64,000 bases of DNA from Marinomonas ostreistagni. Its GTDB lineage: Bacteria; Pseudomonadota; Gammaproteobacteria; Pseudomonadales; Marinomonadaceae. Under the pieces are notes generated by a model. That model ran no database searches. It saw nothing but the letters and a program-made list of their open reading frames with translations, and had not been told where the DNA came from. Of the stretch, positions 44,807 to 54,701 are shown one piece after another (positions within the stretch are counted from its first letter, which is position 1; each line of letters begins with the position of its first letter). The stretch is taken from the NCBI RefSeq assembly GCF_016888445.1, contig NZ_JAFEKF010000001.1, forward strand, positions 744,001-808,000. Reading direction: 5' to 3'. The position numbers and the translations under genes are program-made.

Positions 44807-45269
44807 GCGTCTTTACGTATTGCGTCATGGTAATGCACAGCCTTTTGGCTATGAACATGACTCTGAGCGAGCGCTAACGGAGCAGGGTTTTGACGAAGTA
44901 CGAAGCACTGCTGAAAAGTTTGCCGAGCTTGGTGAGGACTTTGACGCAATTTTTGTGAGCCCGTTTTTACGGGCTCAACAAACCGCCGATGAATTTCTTA
45001 AGGTGCTGGGCTCTCAAATGGCCCCGCAGACACTTGATCAAATTACCCCAAGTGGTAAAGAGCTAGACGTTGCTCTTTGGTTGAACGAACAACCTTACGA
45101 ATCCATTCTTTTAGTGACACATCAACCTTTCGCCTATCAATTGGTCGATTTGCTGGCGGACGAGCCGCTGCCTGCGCGCTTCCAAATGATGACGGCAACC
45201 CTTGCTGCTCTCGAAGGGGAACTTTATGCCACGGCTTGCTGTCAATTTAGATGGTCGATAGAACCTTAG
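44796..45269 (+). CDS. sixA: Phosphohistidine phosphatase SixA
   Basis: A 157-aa histidine-phosphatase-fold protein. Catalytic RHGNA near residue 8, the second Arg in SPFLRAQQT, and the second His in LLVTHQP. SixA dephosphorylates histidine phosphotransfer proteins such as ArcB or PtsO. The GTG at 44796 (AAGG 9 nt upstream) is chosen; it overlaps the DUF4389 gene by 11 bp, so the two are coupled. Confidence 0.9.
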   Translation: MKTKRLYVLRHGNAQPFGYEHDSERALTEQGFDEVRSTAEKFAELGEDFDAIFVSPFLRAQQTADEFLKVLGSQMAPQTLDQITPSGKELDVALWLNEQPYESILLVTHQPFAYQLVDLLADEPLPARFQMMTATLAALEGELYATACCQFRWSIEP

Positions 45270-45299
45270 TTTTGACCCCATTGACCATAGTGAGTAACC

Positions 45300-46160
45300 A
45301 TGCCACAAGAAACGACTTATTGTTTAGGTCACACTAAGCTTGCGGCGCTCCAGTGGCTCAGTGGTAAAGACGATGCGCAACCAATTTTGCTACTGCATGG
45401 CTGGCTTGATAATGCTGCCAGCTTCTGCCATCTCGCGCCCAATTTCAAAGAGTATGATGTCACCGCTTTAGACTTAGCGGGGCATGGTAGGTCGCAGCAT
45501 CGCCCGCCGGGCAGTTTTTACCATATGTGGGACTACGCGTTAGATGTTATCAGTCTGTTGCAGCAGTCACAGCAGCCAGTGTGGTTGATGGGTCATAGCA
45601 TGGGCGGAGGTGTGGCAATGTTGGTGGCGGCGTTAGCGCCTGAAAAGGTCCGCGGCTTAATCGTTTTAGACAGCCTTGGCCCAGCGACCGCTCAGCCTCA
45701 TGAGCGGGTTAAAACGATGCGTCGAGCGATACAGAAAATGCTTAAGCAACGCGCTGCTAGAAGTGCTCAGTATACGACTCAAGCGGCTCTTATTGAGGCA
45801 CGCATGCAGGGTTTTACCAAATTGAGTTATGCGGCGGCCAAGCCATTGGTAGAGCGCGGTGCCGATTGCGTTGGGGGCGAGTGGTCTTGGCGAGCCGATC
45901 AAAAGCTGAGCTATCCATCTCCCTTTCGTATGGACGATGCCGCCGTAACAGCCTATATCGATGAGATCCAATGCCCGACCTTATTGCTGTTAGCCAAGCA
46001 AGGGATCTTTCAAAATGCGTTGCAAGAGGTCCAACAATCGGTCGCTGCATTCAAAGGCTTAACGCTTGAATGGTTACCTGGCAATCATCATTTTCATCTA
46101 GAGCCAGACACATCTTTACAGGTTGCACAGGAAATTAGGCAATTTATCGACCAAAATTAA
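45300..46160 (+). CDS. Alpha/beta-hydrolase
   Basis: A 286-aa cytoplasmic alpha/beta-hydrolase. HGWLDN (oxyanion region), LDLAGHGRS, the nucleophile GHSMGGG near residue 99 and a C-terminal His in GNHHFHLE form a complete triad with an Asp/Glu between. Similar to esterase/serine hydrolase-like proteins found with sixA or patatin genes in pseudomonads. Substrate unknown. It starts 30 bp after sixA. Confidence 0.85.
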   Translation: MPQETTYCLGHTKLAALQWLSGKDDAQPILLLHGWLDNAASFCHLAPNFKEYDVTALDLAGHGRSQHRPPGSFYHMWDYALDVISLLQQSQQPVWLMGHSMGGGVAMLVAALAPEKVRGLIVLDSLGPATAQPHERVKTMRRAIQKMLKQRAARSAQYTTQAALIEARMQGFTKLSYAAAKPLVERGADCVGGEWSWRADQKLSYPSPFRMDDAAVTAYIDEIQCPTLLLLAKQGIFQNALQEVQQSVAAFKGLTLEWLPGNHHFHLEPDTSLQVAQEIRQFIDQN

Positions 46161-46188
46161 AATAATCACAGGCTAAGGAGTGTTGCTC

Positions 46189-46986
46189 ATGTATAAATCC
46201 TTCGGGGCTGTTCTGTCATCCTTATTCATTATGACTTCAGGCGCTTATGCTGCAGCAACTGAAGTGCCAACCTTTCGCGGCGCTCAAATTATCAAGAGTG
46301 AGCCTGTCGAGAATGCCTACATTGAAGTGCCGCTATCGAAAATTTATCGCTCCGGTCGTGGCTGGGAACCTGAACAGGTTGAGCTAATCGAAGGTACCAG
46401 TTATCAAACGCTTTACAAAATCGGCCGTAATGTTCCTTTGGATGCGGTGAATACCTTCTATCGCGACGCAGTAATGAACATTAACGATAATCAAATTTTG
46501 TTTGAGTGCCAAAGCCGTGCCTGTGGCAGTTCAAATGCTTGGGCCAATAATTTTTTCAACGATTATCTGCTTTACGGGGCCGACGCCAATCAATCATTGT
46601 TGGTCACAAAGGATGCCAGCAACCACTATTGGGTACTATATATTAATCGTCGCGGGGCGGGTGATGTCATGGTGCGCCTAGATGAAGTGGTTCCCGCAGG
46701 TAATGATAGCAATATCGATATCTTAGCTCAGTTAAGTGCGACGGATATTCCACGCATCCGACGTGCCTTGAATGATTTTGGCGAGCTGACTTCTGTAGTG
46801 GGATTCGTGACGAGTGAGGCAGGTGATGTGAATGCTGTTGCCACGGGTGATCGCTATATTGAAGCGATTCGTGCGGGCTTAAATCCAGCCGAGCGTGAGT
46901 CAATTCGCTTCATAAATCTTGCCAATATGGGTGATCCGGCTTATGGTTCTCATCGGGTTATTTTTGTCCGAATCGAGAAACAATGA
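46189..46986 (+). CDS. Exported DUF4892-like protein
   Basis: A 265-aa periplasmic protein with signal peptide (residues 1-22, cleavage near AYA|AA). The region YIEVPLSKIYRS...VELIEGTSYQTLYKI and the Cys pair in LFECQSRACGSSNAWANN fit DUF4892. The ATG at 46189 follows TAAGGAG by 8 nt; the upstream GTG would overlap it. Function unknown; it lies between a hydrolase and a patatin gene. Confidence 0.7.
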   Translation: MYKSFGAVLSSLFIMTSGAYAAATEVPTFRGAQIIKSEPVENAYIEVPLSKIYRSGRGWEPEQVELIEGTSYQTLYKIGRNVPLDAVNTFYRDAVMNINDNQILFECQSRACGSSNAWANNFFNDYLLYGADANQSLLVTKDASNHYWVLYINRRGAGDVMVRLDEVVPAGNDSNIDILAQLSATDIPRIRRALNDFGELTSVVGFVTSEAGDVNAVATGDRYIEAIRAGLNPAERESIRFINLANMGDPAYGSHRVIFVRIEKQ

Positions 46987-46995
46987 GATAGTCAC

Positions 46996-47946
46996 ATGGC
47001 TCAAAAAACAGTCTCTCTGGTGCTAGGGAGTGGTGCCGCACGCGGTCATGCGCACATCGGTGTTATTAATGCAGTATTAGAAAAAGGCTACAAAATAGTC
47101 TCCGTCTCCGGGTGTTCTATCGGGGCGATCATTGGCGGCATTTATTTAAGTGGCAAACTGAAAGAGTATCAGCAGTGGGCTGAAGCACTGGATAAGTTTC
47201 ATGTACTTAAGCTTTTAGATATGGCCGTGCTAATGGGCGGTTATATCCGTGGTGATCGTTATTTTCAGGTGATTGAAGCGCTAATGGGCGATCAAAAAAT
47301 TGAAACGCTACCCCTACCTTTTACCGCGGTAGGCGTGGATATTTTAAGCCAAAAAGAATTCTGGTTTCAAAAAGGCAGCTTACTGCAAGCCATGCGAGCG
47401 TCATCAGCGGTACCGTCAATTGTCGCCCCAGTCGAAATCGATGGTCGAGTCTACGTCGATGGTGGTGTGCTAAATCCTTTACCAATTATCCCTACCGTGT
47501 CTGCAGGGGCTGACTACATTATTGCTGTTGACCTAAACGGCCCCGCAGAAAACCTGCCGGAAAATAATTTTATCGTGCAACAGAAAGAAGTCGAATGGTG
47601 GCAAAATCTAAAAGGTTTCTTTGCCCGTGATAAAGACTCTGATGAGCCTGCGGAAGTGGAAGACAAAACATCACTTGAGCCAGTTAAGCGTTATGACCCA
47701 CAAAGTTGGGGCCGAGTTCAAACCATCAACATGATGTTTGAAACCATGCAAGAATCGCTGACTCAATACAAAATTGCAGGCTACCCACCTGATCTTTTGA
47801 TTTCTATCCCCAAGGATGCCTGTACTTTTTATGAGTTCTGGCGATCAAAAGAGCTGATCGATCTTGGTTATAAAGTAGCGATAGATGCGCTAGAAAATCT
47901 AGAGCAGCCAGCTAGAAGTTATTTTTCTTTCCCAAGTGGGCATTGA
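46996..47946 (+). CDS. Patatin-like phospholipase (RssA type)
   Basis: A 316-aa patatin-fold protein. Oxyanion motif GSGAARGHAHIG at residue 11, nucleophile GCSIGA at about 39, and the catalytic Asp in YVDGGVLNPLP. No signal peptide; probably acts at the cytoplasmic membrane as a lipid acyl hydrolase. The E. coli relative is RssA. It starts 9 bp after the DUF4892-like gene and appears to close the rhlB-to-patatin run. Confidence 0.85.
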   Translation: MAQKTVSLVLGSGAARGHAHIGVINAVLEKGYKIVSVSGCSIGAIIGGIYLSGKLKEYQQWAEALDKFHVLKLLDMAVLMGGYIRGDRYFQVIEALMGDQKIETLPLPFTAVGVDILSQKEFWFQKGSLLQAMRASSAVPSIVAPVEIDGRVYVDGGVLNPLPIIPTVSAGADYIIAVDLNGPAENLPENNFIVQQKEVEWWQNLKGFFARDKDSDEPAEVEDKTSLEPVKRYDPQSWGRVQTINMMFETMQESLTQYKIAGYPPDLLISIPKDACTFYEFWRSKELIDLGYKVAIDALENLEQPARSYFSFPSGH

Positions 47947-48019
47947 TAAAGTGCTTAATAGAAATAAATAACGTAAAATATTTATTTATTATTTTAAATA
48001 AACTCACGAGCGTTAACCC

Positions 48020-48769
48020 ATGGCAAGAAAAGCAAACATCTCAAAAGAAGAAATCATTGATGCCTGTTGGCAATTGATCGAGCAGAATACGTTTCCAAAC
48101 ATTCCTCGGTTAAGTGCGTATTTTCAGCAACTGGATGGGCGCGCTTGTTCTAATACGACCTTGCTAAATGGTATCAATGACTGGGAAGAGCGCTATCGTG
48201 AGCAACAAGAAAGTGAGCTTGCTGATCTTAAAGATAATTTAGCGCCGAGTTTTAAGCGTTTTGAGCGAGATGTGGTTCAAGCGTTAACCCAAGTGCTGGA
48301 TGAAAAAGTTCAAGCGCACGAAGACTCACTCGCGCTTAGACAACAAGCTTTGGAAGGGCGCTCGGATGCAATGAGTGAAGTCTATGCCCAAGTTAGTGAC
48401 GACTTGGAAAGAGTACAGTTTGAACTAAGCGAGCGTGACCAAGAAAAGCAACAGCTCGCTCAAGACTATCAAATCATGAGCGAACGCTACGAGCATGCCT
48501 TGGCACGTAATCGTGTGCTGGAAACACAGCTTGAGCAAAATCAAAGAACCCTTCAAGAGCGCGATGCCCAATACAATCAGGCACAAGTGGATTTGGCCAA
48601 ACAGGATAAACAGATTTTGATGCTGCAAGAAGCACTAAATCAAGCTCAGCAACAAGTGGAGCGTCTGTCAGAACAACAAAACGACAACCAACAGCAAATG
48701 CTAGCCCGAGCTATTATAGATTTGCAGGAAATCGCCCAATCCCTTCCTAAGAACCAGGCCGATTCATAG
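48020..48769 (+). CDS. KfrA-like DNA-binding coiled-coil protein
   Basis: A 249-aa protein. Residues about 1-65 are the KfrA N-terminal helical domain (ISKEEIIDACWQLIEQNTFPNIPRLSAYFQQLDGRACSNTTLLNGI), a helix-turn-helix. The rest (about 70-240) is one long, Gln/Glu-rich coiled-coil. Family members are plasmid-borne partition or DNA-organising proteins; this one is chromosomal. No partition genes are nearby. Transcription is likely its own; the stretch before it is AT-rich. Confidence 0.78.
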   Translation: MARKANISKEEIIDACWQLIEQNTFPNIPRLSAYFQQLDGRACSNTTLLNGINDWEERYREQQESELADLKDNLAPSFKRFERDVVQALTQVLDEKVQAHEDSLALRQQALEGRSDAMSEVYAQVSDDLERVQFELSERDQEKQQLAQDYQIMSERYEHALARNRVLETQLEQNQRTLQERDAQYNQAQVDLAKQDKQILMLQEALNQAQQQVERLSEQQNDNQQQMLARAIIDLQEIAQSLPKNQADS

Positions 48770-48823
48770 AGTCCGCTGGTAATTCTCGTTATAATGAGCG
48801 ACTTTCCAATAAGATAGAGTGTC

Positions 48824-49732
48824 ATGAGTAAACATCAATCCGCTTTAAGAGATTTGCAGAGTATCCAAGACTTCATTCGCTGGACTTACTCGCGTTTTCG
48901 CAAATCCGATATTTTCTACGGTCATGGCACCGACAATGCCTGGGACGAAGCGGTTCAGTTGGTCTTGGGCGCATTAGCCTTACCACTGGATTTTCCTGTC
49001 GAGCACTTAAGTAGCCGCTTGGCTAACGATGAAAAGAAACGCATTTTGAAATATGTGGATCGTCGCATTAAAGATCGTGAGCCATTGCCGTATATACTTG
49101 GTGAAGCGTGGTTTATGGGTTTACCTTTCAAGGTTACTAAAGATACCTTGATTCCACGTTCGCCGATCATGGCTTTGTTAGAAAATGAGTTTCAACCTTG
49201 GTTACAACAGTATCCAGTTAATATTTTGGACATGTGTACCGGTAGTGGTTGTTTGGGGATTGCTGCGGCCTTAACATTTGAAGATGCGCAGGTTGATATT
49301 ACTGACATCAGTGATGCCGCTTTGGACGTCGCCCAAGAAAATATCGCCATGCATGACGTTGAGGATCGTGTGACCGCGATCCACTCTGATATGTTTAACG
49401 GCTTAGCAGGCAAACAATACGATCTGATTATTTGCAATCCGCCTTATGTGGATGCTGATGACTATCAGACGGCACCGGCTGAATTTCATAATGAGCCACA
49501 ATTAGCACTGACATCTGGCGATGACGGCTTAGATTTCACCCGTGCATTTCTGGCACAAGCGGCCAACCATCTACACGATAATGGTATCGTCGTGTACGAA
49601 GTAGGGAATTCAGAAATTGCGCTTCAAGAAGCGTACCCAGACACGCCTTTTATGTGGGTTGAACTTGAGAACGGTGGCAACGGCGTTTTCGTACTCACAA
49701 AAGACGAATTAAAGCACTTAACACAAGAGTAA
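48824..49732 (+). CDS. prmB: Ribosomal protein uL3 glutamine methyltransferase
   Basis: A 302-aa SAM-dependent N5-glutamine methyltransferase for ribosomal protein L3. SAM motif [14 protein letters not shown] and the catalytic NPPY in [13 protein letters not shown]. Longer N-terminal helical domain than HemK/PrmC. A TATAAT (48790-48795) lies just upstream. aroC follows 8 bp later. Confidence 0.94.
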   Translation: MSKHQSALRDLQSIQDFIRWTYSRFRKSDIFYGHGTDNAWDEAVQLVLGALALPLDFPVEHLSSRLANDEKKRILKYVDRRIKDREPLPYILGEAWFMGLPFKVTKDTLIPRSPIMALLENEFQPWLQQYPVNILDMCTGSGCLGIAAALTFEDAQVDITDISDAALDVAQENIAMHDVEDRVTAIHSDMFNGLAGKQYDLIICNPPYVDADDYQTAPAEFHNEPQLALTSGDDGLDFTRAFLAQAANHLHDNGIVVYEVGNSEIALQEAYPDTPFMWVELENGGNGVFVLTKDELKHLTQE

Positions 49733-49740
49733 ACACAACA

Positions 49741-50841
49741 ATGGCTGGCAATACATTTGGTAGTTTATTTACAGTCACCACATTTGGTGAAAGCCACGGT
49801 TTAGCACTGGGCGCGATCGTTGATGGTTGCCCACCAGGGCTTGAATTAACAGAAGCGGACTTGCAGCGTGATCTAGACCTGCGTAAGCCTGGTACGTCTA
49901 AACACACGACTCAGCGTCGTGAAGCTGATGAGGTGGAAATTCTTTCCGGCGTATTTGAAGGCAAGACAACAGGCACGCCAATTGGTTTGTTGATCCGCAA
50001 CACCGATCAACGCTCAAAAGACTATGGCAATATCAAAGATACGTTCCGTCCAGCGCACGCTGATTATGTCTACGACCAGAAGTTTGGCTTCCGTGATTAT
50101 CGCGGTGGCGGTCGTTCTTCAGCGCGTGAAACGGCCATGCGTGTGGCCGCTGGTGCGATTGCTAAAAAGTGGCTAAAGCAACGCTACGGAATTGAAATTC
50201 AGGGCTTTTTGTCACAATTAGGGCCAATCAAGCTTGAAACCAAAGATTTGAGCCAAGTCTATGACAATGCCTTTTTTAGCCCTGATCCAGATGCGATTCC
50301 AGAGCTTGAAGAGTACATGACCAATCTACGTCGTGAAGGCGACTCGGTGGGTGCTAAGATTACAGTGGTGGCAAAAAACGTCATGCCTGGTCTTGGTGAG
50401 CCAGTCTTTGATCGCCTTGATGCGGATATTGCCAAAGCCATGATGGGTATTAACGCAGTCAAGGGTGTGGAGATTGGTGATGGCTTTGATGTGATCGAAC
50501 AAAAGGGCAGTCAGCACCGTGATGAGATGACACCAGCAGGCTTCTTGAGTAATCATGCTGGTGGCGTCGTGGGTGGTTTATCTTCAGGCCAAGATATCGT
50601 CGTACACATGGCATTAAAACCAACATCAAGTATCACTGTACCTGGCAAGAGTATTGATCGCCAGGGCAACGAGATTGATGTGATTACAAAAGGGCGTCAT
50701 GATCCTTGTGTGGGCATTCGTGCGACACCGATCGCAGAAGCTATGCTGGCATTGACTCTGATCGATCATTTGCTGCGTCACCGTGGCCAAAATGCCGATG
50801 TGGAGTGTCCAACACCGATCATCAAAGGCCTAGCTGAGTAA
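49741..50841 (+). CDS. aroC: Chorismate synthase
   Basis: A 366-aa enzyme, last step of the shikimate pathway, needing reduced FMN. Family motifs: [18 protein letters not shown], the RPAHADY...[15 protein letters not shown] block, [14 protein letters not shown], and [18 protein letters not shown]. It forms a pair with prmB and ends in its own terminator. Confidence 0.97.
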   Translation: MAGNTFGSLFTVTTFGESHGLALGAIVDGCPPGLELTEADLQRDLDLRKPGTSKHTTQRREADEVEILSGVFEGKTTGTPIGLLIRNTDQRSKDYGNIKDTFRPAHADYVYDQKFGFRDYRGGGRSSARETAMRVAAGAIAKKWLKQRYGIEIQGFLSQLGPIKLETKDLSQVYDNAFFSPDPDAIPELEEYMTNLRREGDSVGAKITVVAKNVMPGLGEPVFDRLDADIAKAMMGINAVKGVEIGDGFDVIEQKGSQHRDEMTPAGFLSNHAGGVVGGLSSGQDIVVHMALKPTSSITVPGKSIDRQGNEIDVITKGRHDPCVGIRATPIAEAMLALTLIDHLLRHRGQNADVECPTPIIKGLAE

Positions 50842-50854
50842 GCTAAATCTTTAT

Positions 50855-50880
50855 AAAAGCCGCTATCTAGCGGCTTTTTT
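50855..50880 (+). terminator. Terminator of aroC
   Basis: An 11-bp dyad (AAAAGCCGCTA / TAGCGGCTTTT), in practice a GCCGCT/AGCGGC stem with a tight loop, then six T. Confidence 0.82.
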
Positions 50881-50898
50881 CGTTTAAAAGGAGGCAAA

Positions 50899-51453
50899 AT
50901 GTCAGAAACAGTTATTCGTATACAGGTCGGTTCAAACAATCCCGTCAAGCACGGTGCAGCCATTAAAGCCTTTAGTAAAGCTTTTCCAGATCGAGCCATT
51001 CATTGTGAACAAAGTCACGCGCCGTCAGGTGTAGCGGAGCAACCAATGAGCGAAGACGAAACAAAACTTGGCTCACAGAATCGCGCCAGTCATTGTGCGC
51101 AGCAAGATAAAAAACAAGCGTTTGATTATTACGTAGCGATGGAAGGTGGCGTACATTTATTTGCTGAAGGGCCAGCGACGTTTGCCTTTGTAACGATCCG
51201 CGACAGTCAAGGCAAGATGATCACGGGACGAAGTGCCAATTTACCGATACCCATGAGTGTGTACCAGCGTCTAGAAGATGGCGAGGAATTAGCACATGTG
51301 ATGGATGATTTATTTAATGATCATAATATTCGCCAAAAAGGCGGCGCAATTGGTGTATTCACCAACCATTTAGAAACGCGTGAGTCTGTGTATATGCAGG
51401 CGTTGATCTTAGCGTTATCGCCATTCATGCACGCAGAGCTGTTTGAATCGTAG
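50899..51453 (+). CDS. yjjX: Inosine/xanthosine triphosphatase (YjjX family)
   Basis: A 184-aa nucleotide-sanitising ITPase/XTPase of the YjjX (DUF84) family. IQVGSNNPVKHGA at the N-terminus, YYVAMEGGVHL in the middle (metal/base contacts) and QKGGAIGVFTNHLETR near the end. AAAAGGAGG before the ATG is a strong ribosome binding site. Single gene. Confidence 0.9.
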   Translation: MSETVIRIQVGSNNPVKHGAAIKAFSKAFPDRAIHCEQSHAPSGVAEQPMSEDETKLGSQNRASHCAQQDKKQAFDYYVAMEGGVHLFAEGPATFAFVTIRDSQGKMITGRSANLPIPMSVYQRLEDGEELAHVMDDLFNDHNIRQKGGAIGVFTNHLETRESVYMQALILALSPFMHAELFES

Positions 51454-51468
51454 CGCAAAACGAATGTC

Positions 51469-51512
51469 GTGTTAGAAACTTAAGCCGCAGATAAAAGGCG
51501 GCTTACTAACAC
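51469..51512. repeat. Double inverted repeat downstream of yjjX
   Basis: Outer arms GTGTTAG (51469-51475) and CTAACAC (51506-51512) enclose inner arms AAGCCGC (51482-51488) and GCGGCTT (51498-51504). Could be the 3' hairpin of yjjX mRNA; no T-run follows. Confidence 0.5.
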
Positions 51513-51622
51513 AGCGTTGAAACTAAGCTCACAATAACTGATATCGCGAAATGTGAATAAAGATCACCAAGATGCTCAAAGCCAGACGACGCAAGGCTTT
51601 AGCAACACAGAAAGAGGTCTGA

Positions 51623-51652
51623 TATTTCCGATAAATGTTATTATCGGAAATA
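51623..51652. repeat. 12-bp perfect palindrome between convergent genes
   Basis: Arms TATTTCCGATAA (51623-51634) and its exact complement (51641-51652) around ATGTTA. No T-run follows on either strand and no start codon is near, so it is neither a plain terminator nor an evident operator. The rest of the 51454-51773 gap shows no gene. Confidence 0.5.
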
Positions 51653-51773
51653 GTGAAATATTCAGAATTAGCCCCGTTTTGAGTGTTTTTATCTAACTTC
51701 AACGTTGTCTATCGTCGATCGTTTTATCTGGCTGTGTTTGTGACTGCACCCGACTATTGTTGTTTGCTGTCAA

Positions 51774-53645
51774 CTATCTATATTTATTTGAGCGCTCTGC
51801 TTCGTCTGCCATTTTAATCTGGTGCATCTCGGCTTTGGTCTTTGGATGCTGTGTTTCAAACAGCTTCAGGACTTGATCAATGTACTCATTGTTTTGATGC
51901 GCTGGCACGTCCGTGCGATACGCACTGGCAGCTTTATGCATCGCGGCTCGATCATCACGTTGAAACGCGTTTTTCATTTGTTCGGCTGCGTCATGACTAA
52001 TACCTAAGGCTTCATACGCTGTACGACCCATACGCAACGATGAATCGTATACTTCGCTAATAATGTCATGACAGCCTTCAGCATATAAATCGTACACATG
52101 GTAGCGATTCACGGCTCTCGCCACGATATGTACATGTGGATGCGCTTTAATGACATGCCGCACTAACTTTGAAATCTGCTCGGCATCATCTAACGCCACG
52201 ATCAATAATTGCGCATCGTCTATACCTGCTGCCTGTAGTAAGCTTGGCTGCGTGGCATCACCAAAATATGTACGCACCTTAAACGATTCTAGTTCCTGTA
52301 ACCGTTCAATGCTGTAATCCACTACGGTGGTCTCATAACCCGCTGTACGTAGCATTAGATCCACCATGCCGCCCATTCGACCTGAGCCTGCGACTATGAT
52401 TTTCGCTGCACTGTCTATTTCATCATTTGCGCGCTGTTGTTTCGCGTAAAACAATCGTGCAAAAATCTTTTCCCAAACGATAAACAACCCTGGCGACAGC
52501 AACATAGATAAGGCCACCACCAGTAACAAAGTGTCGGCAAGATCTGCTGGGATGACATTGTTGGCAACCGTAAACGATAATAAAACAAAGGCAAACTCAC
52601 CGGCTTGTGCAAGCCCCAGTGCTAGCAACCAACGATCACTGCCTTTGACACCAAATACAGCACCTAGCAACCAAAGTACTAGCATCTTGACCGCTAATAA
52701 CAAGCCTACCAACTGTAAGATAACCAGGTATTGATCTGCCAATAATGCAAAGTCGATGCTGGCCCCAACTGTCATAAAGAAAAGACCTAATAACAGCCCT
52801 TTTACTGGATCAATATTGGCTTCAAGTTCATGTTTAAACGCTGAATTGGCCAATACAACCCCTGCTATAAAAGTTCCCAGTGCTGGCGAAAGGTTTACCA
52901 GCGACATTAACAAGGAAATACCAATCACAAACATTAAAGCGGTGGTGGTAAACAGCTCTCTGAGTCGTGCCATAGCGACAAAACGAAAGATAGGACGGGT
53001 TAGAAAATTTCCGATAATAATGACAGATAAGACTGCACCAATGGTGACCAGCGCTGTTTGCCAATCATTTAGATCAGCAATTAAGCTTAGCTGGCTCTCT
53101 TGTGATGCGCTTGCTTGTTGGCCACCCAGTTGAGGCAGGGCCAATAGCGGCATAAGGATTAACATTGGAATGACGCAGATATCTTGGCTTAATAGTACTG
53201 AAAAGGACGCTTTGCCACCGTCTGATTTCAATAATCCCTTTTCGCTTAGTGTTTGCAGCACAATCGCTGTAGAAGATAAGGCAAACACCATGCCTACCGC
53301 TAAAGCAGTTGGCCACGCCAGTTCAAAATACATGGCTAAGCCGGCGATGGCTAAGGTTGTCAATAATACTTGTCCGCCACCTAAGCCAATTAAGCGCCCT
53401 TTCATTTGCCATAATTCTTTCGGATCAAGCTCTAAGCCTACCAAAAACAACATCATAACAACCCCAAACTCCGCTACATGCTGAACAGCTTTTACATCTA
53501 CATTGAGCGCGCTCAATAAAGGGCCTATGATGATTCCTGCTAATAGATAGCCAAGCACTGACCCCATTGAAAAGCGCGCCGCTAACGGCACAGAAATCAC
53601 GCCAGCAAGTAAGAAAATAAAGGTTACAAGCAGTAGATCCGTCAT
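51774..53645 (-). CDS. Kef-type monovalent cation:proton antiporter (CPA2) with RCK domain
   Basis: A 623-aa CPA2 transporter. Residues about 1-390 form 12-13 membrane helices with the CPA2 signatures GYLLAGIIIGPLL, FLVGLELDP, ALSSTAIVLQTLSE and LGLAQAGEFAFVLLSF. Residues about 400-560 are a cytoplasmic RCK/TrkA-N domain with the NAD motif VAGSGRMGGMVDLML and FGDATQPSLLQAAG. The tail is charged. Probably potassium efflux under electrophile or alkaline stress, like KefB/KefC; no KefF/KefG partner is next to it. AGGA lies 8 nt before the ATG. A LysR gene ends 26 bp upstream on the same strand. Confidence 0.88.
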   Translation of the reverse strand: MTDLLLVTFIFLLAGVISVPLAARFSMGSVLGYLLAGIIIGPLLSALNVDVKAVQHVAEFGVVMMLFLVGLELDPKELWQMKGRLIGLGGGQVLLTTLAIAGLAMYFELAWPTALAVGMVFALSSTAIVLQTLSEKGLLKSDGGKASFSVLLSQDICVIPMLILMPLLALPQLGGQQASASQESQLSLIADLNDWQTALVTIGAVLSVIIIGNFLTRPIFRFVAMARLRELFTTTALMFVIGISLLMSLVNLSPALGTFIAGVVLANSAFKHELEANIDPVKGLLLGLFFMTVGASIDFALLADQYLVILQLVGLLLAVKMLVLWLLGAVFGVKGSDRWLLALGLAQAGEFAFVLLSFTVANNVIPADLADTLLLVVALSMLLSPGLFIVWEKIFARLFYAKQQRANDEIDSAAKIIVAGSGRMGGMVDLMLRTAGYETTVVDYSIERLQELESFKVRTYFGDATQPSLLQAAGIDDAQLLIVALDDAEQISKLVRHVIKAHPHVHIVARAVNRYHVYDLYAEGCHDIISEVYDSSLRMGRTAYEALGISHDAAEQMKNAFQRDDRAAMHKAASAYRTDVPAHQNNEYIDQVLKLFETQHPKTKAEMHQIKMADEAERSNKYR

Positions 53646-53671
53646 GTCATTGTCCTAGAGTTACTGTATCG

Positions 53672-54604
53672 CTAGTGTTGCCAATATGGTGGTTTGCCAA
53701 AATAGTCCGAGAAATACTCAATTACCGCGCGCAAATGACGGGATGAGTGGCGAGTATTTGGGTAGATCGCAGCCACATGCTGCTGTTGGGGATTAATGGC
53801 CCAAAAGTGGCCTGGCAGAACTTTCACAAGCGCACCTGAATGCAAGTGTTGGCCTATCAGCCAGTCTGGAAATAACACTAGCCCTATTCCATCCAACGCG
53901 CATCGCAGCAAGGTATCGGCATTATTAGACGCTAAAAACGCTTTAATTGGCAGTTGTTGCCACTCGCTTTCCAGTTGTTTACACAACCAGCGATTAGGTC
54001 CCTCGTTGCCTTTGTAGACGAGACACTGATGCTGGCGTAGCTGCTCCGGTGTGTTGATTAACTCATGTTGGGCTAGGTAACTCGGTGCGGCCGCTAAATA
54101 GTAGTGTTGCTCAGCAAAAATATGCGCATGCAGACTTGAATCCAGTAAATGCGCAATTCGAAACGTAACATCAACCCCTTCTTGGTGGGGATCAATAAAG
54201 TCGTCTGTCAGCATGAGCTCTAGGGTTAGGTTTGGAAAACGTTGCGTCAATCCTTTTAACCCAGGGGCGATGTGATTTTGGCCAAAAAACACCGGTGCAT
54301 TGATGCGCACTAATCCGGTGGGCTCGGCTTTGCGGTTATTAAGCTCGGTACGTACATGATTCATTTCTGACAAAGCTGTCTGTGCATGCTGCATTAGTAC
54401 ATGGCCGGCTTCCGTGGCAACGATGGCACGTGTACTGCGATAGAACAGCTGTTCACCTAAACTGTCTTCCAACTGAGAAATGGTTCGCGATATTTTTGAC
54501 GCCGATACACCTTCACGCCTAGCGACTGTAGAAAAGTTCAGTGTTCTAAATACAGCGACAAAAATACGTAATGTGTACAGATCAATTTGGTCTAGAGAAT
54601 TCAT
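53672..54604 (-). CDS. LysR-family transcriptional regulator
   Basis: A 310-aa LysR regulator. Winged helix at residues 8-67 (LRIFVAVFRTLNFSTVARREGVSASKISRTISQLEDSLGEQLFYRSTRA) followed by a periplasmic-binding-like effector domain. Divergent from the YdcZ-type genes with a 97-bp gap, the usual place for its operator, so these are the likely targets; the Kef antiporter follows it 26 bp downstream and may be cotranscribed. Effector unknown. Confidence 0.92.
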   Translation of the reverse strand: MNSLDQIDLYTLRIFVAVFRTLNFSTVARREGVSASKISRTISQLEDSLGEQLFYRSTRAIVATEAGHVLMQHAQTALSEMNHVRTELNNRKAEPTGLVRINAPVFFGQNHIAPGLKGLTQRFPNLTLELMLTDDFIDPHQEGVDVTFRIAHLLDSSLHAHIFAEQHYYLAAAPSYLAQHELINTPEQLRQHQCLVYKGNEGPNRWLCKQLESEWQQLPIKAFLASNNADTLLRCALDGIGLVLFPDWLIGQHLHSGALVKVLPGHFWAINPQQQHVAAIYPNTRHSSRHLRAVIEYFSDYFGKPPYWQH

Positions 54605-54701
54605 TAATGCGGTATCTGCAAAAGTGTTTTCTTTATTTTGCTGTTTTTATGCATCAATGGCCAGTCTATCATGCGCGCTTCATTTTATTGGAGTCACCAG
54701 C

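Noticed and set aside
54480..54701. N-terminal extension of the first YdcZ-type gene
   Set aside because: It is antisense to the LysR helix-turn-helix coding region; the family start and ribosome binding site are at 54702.
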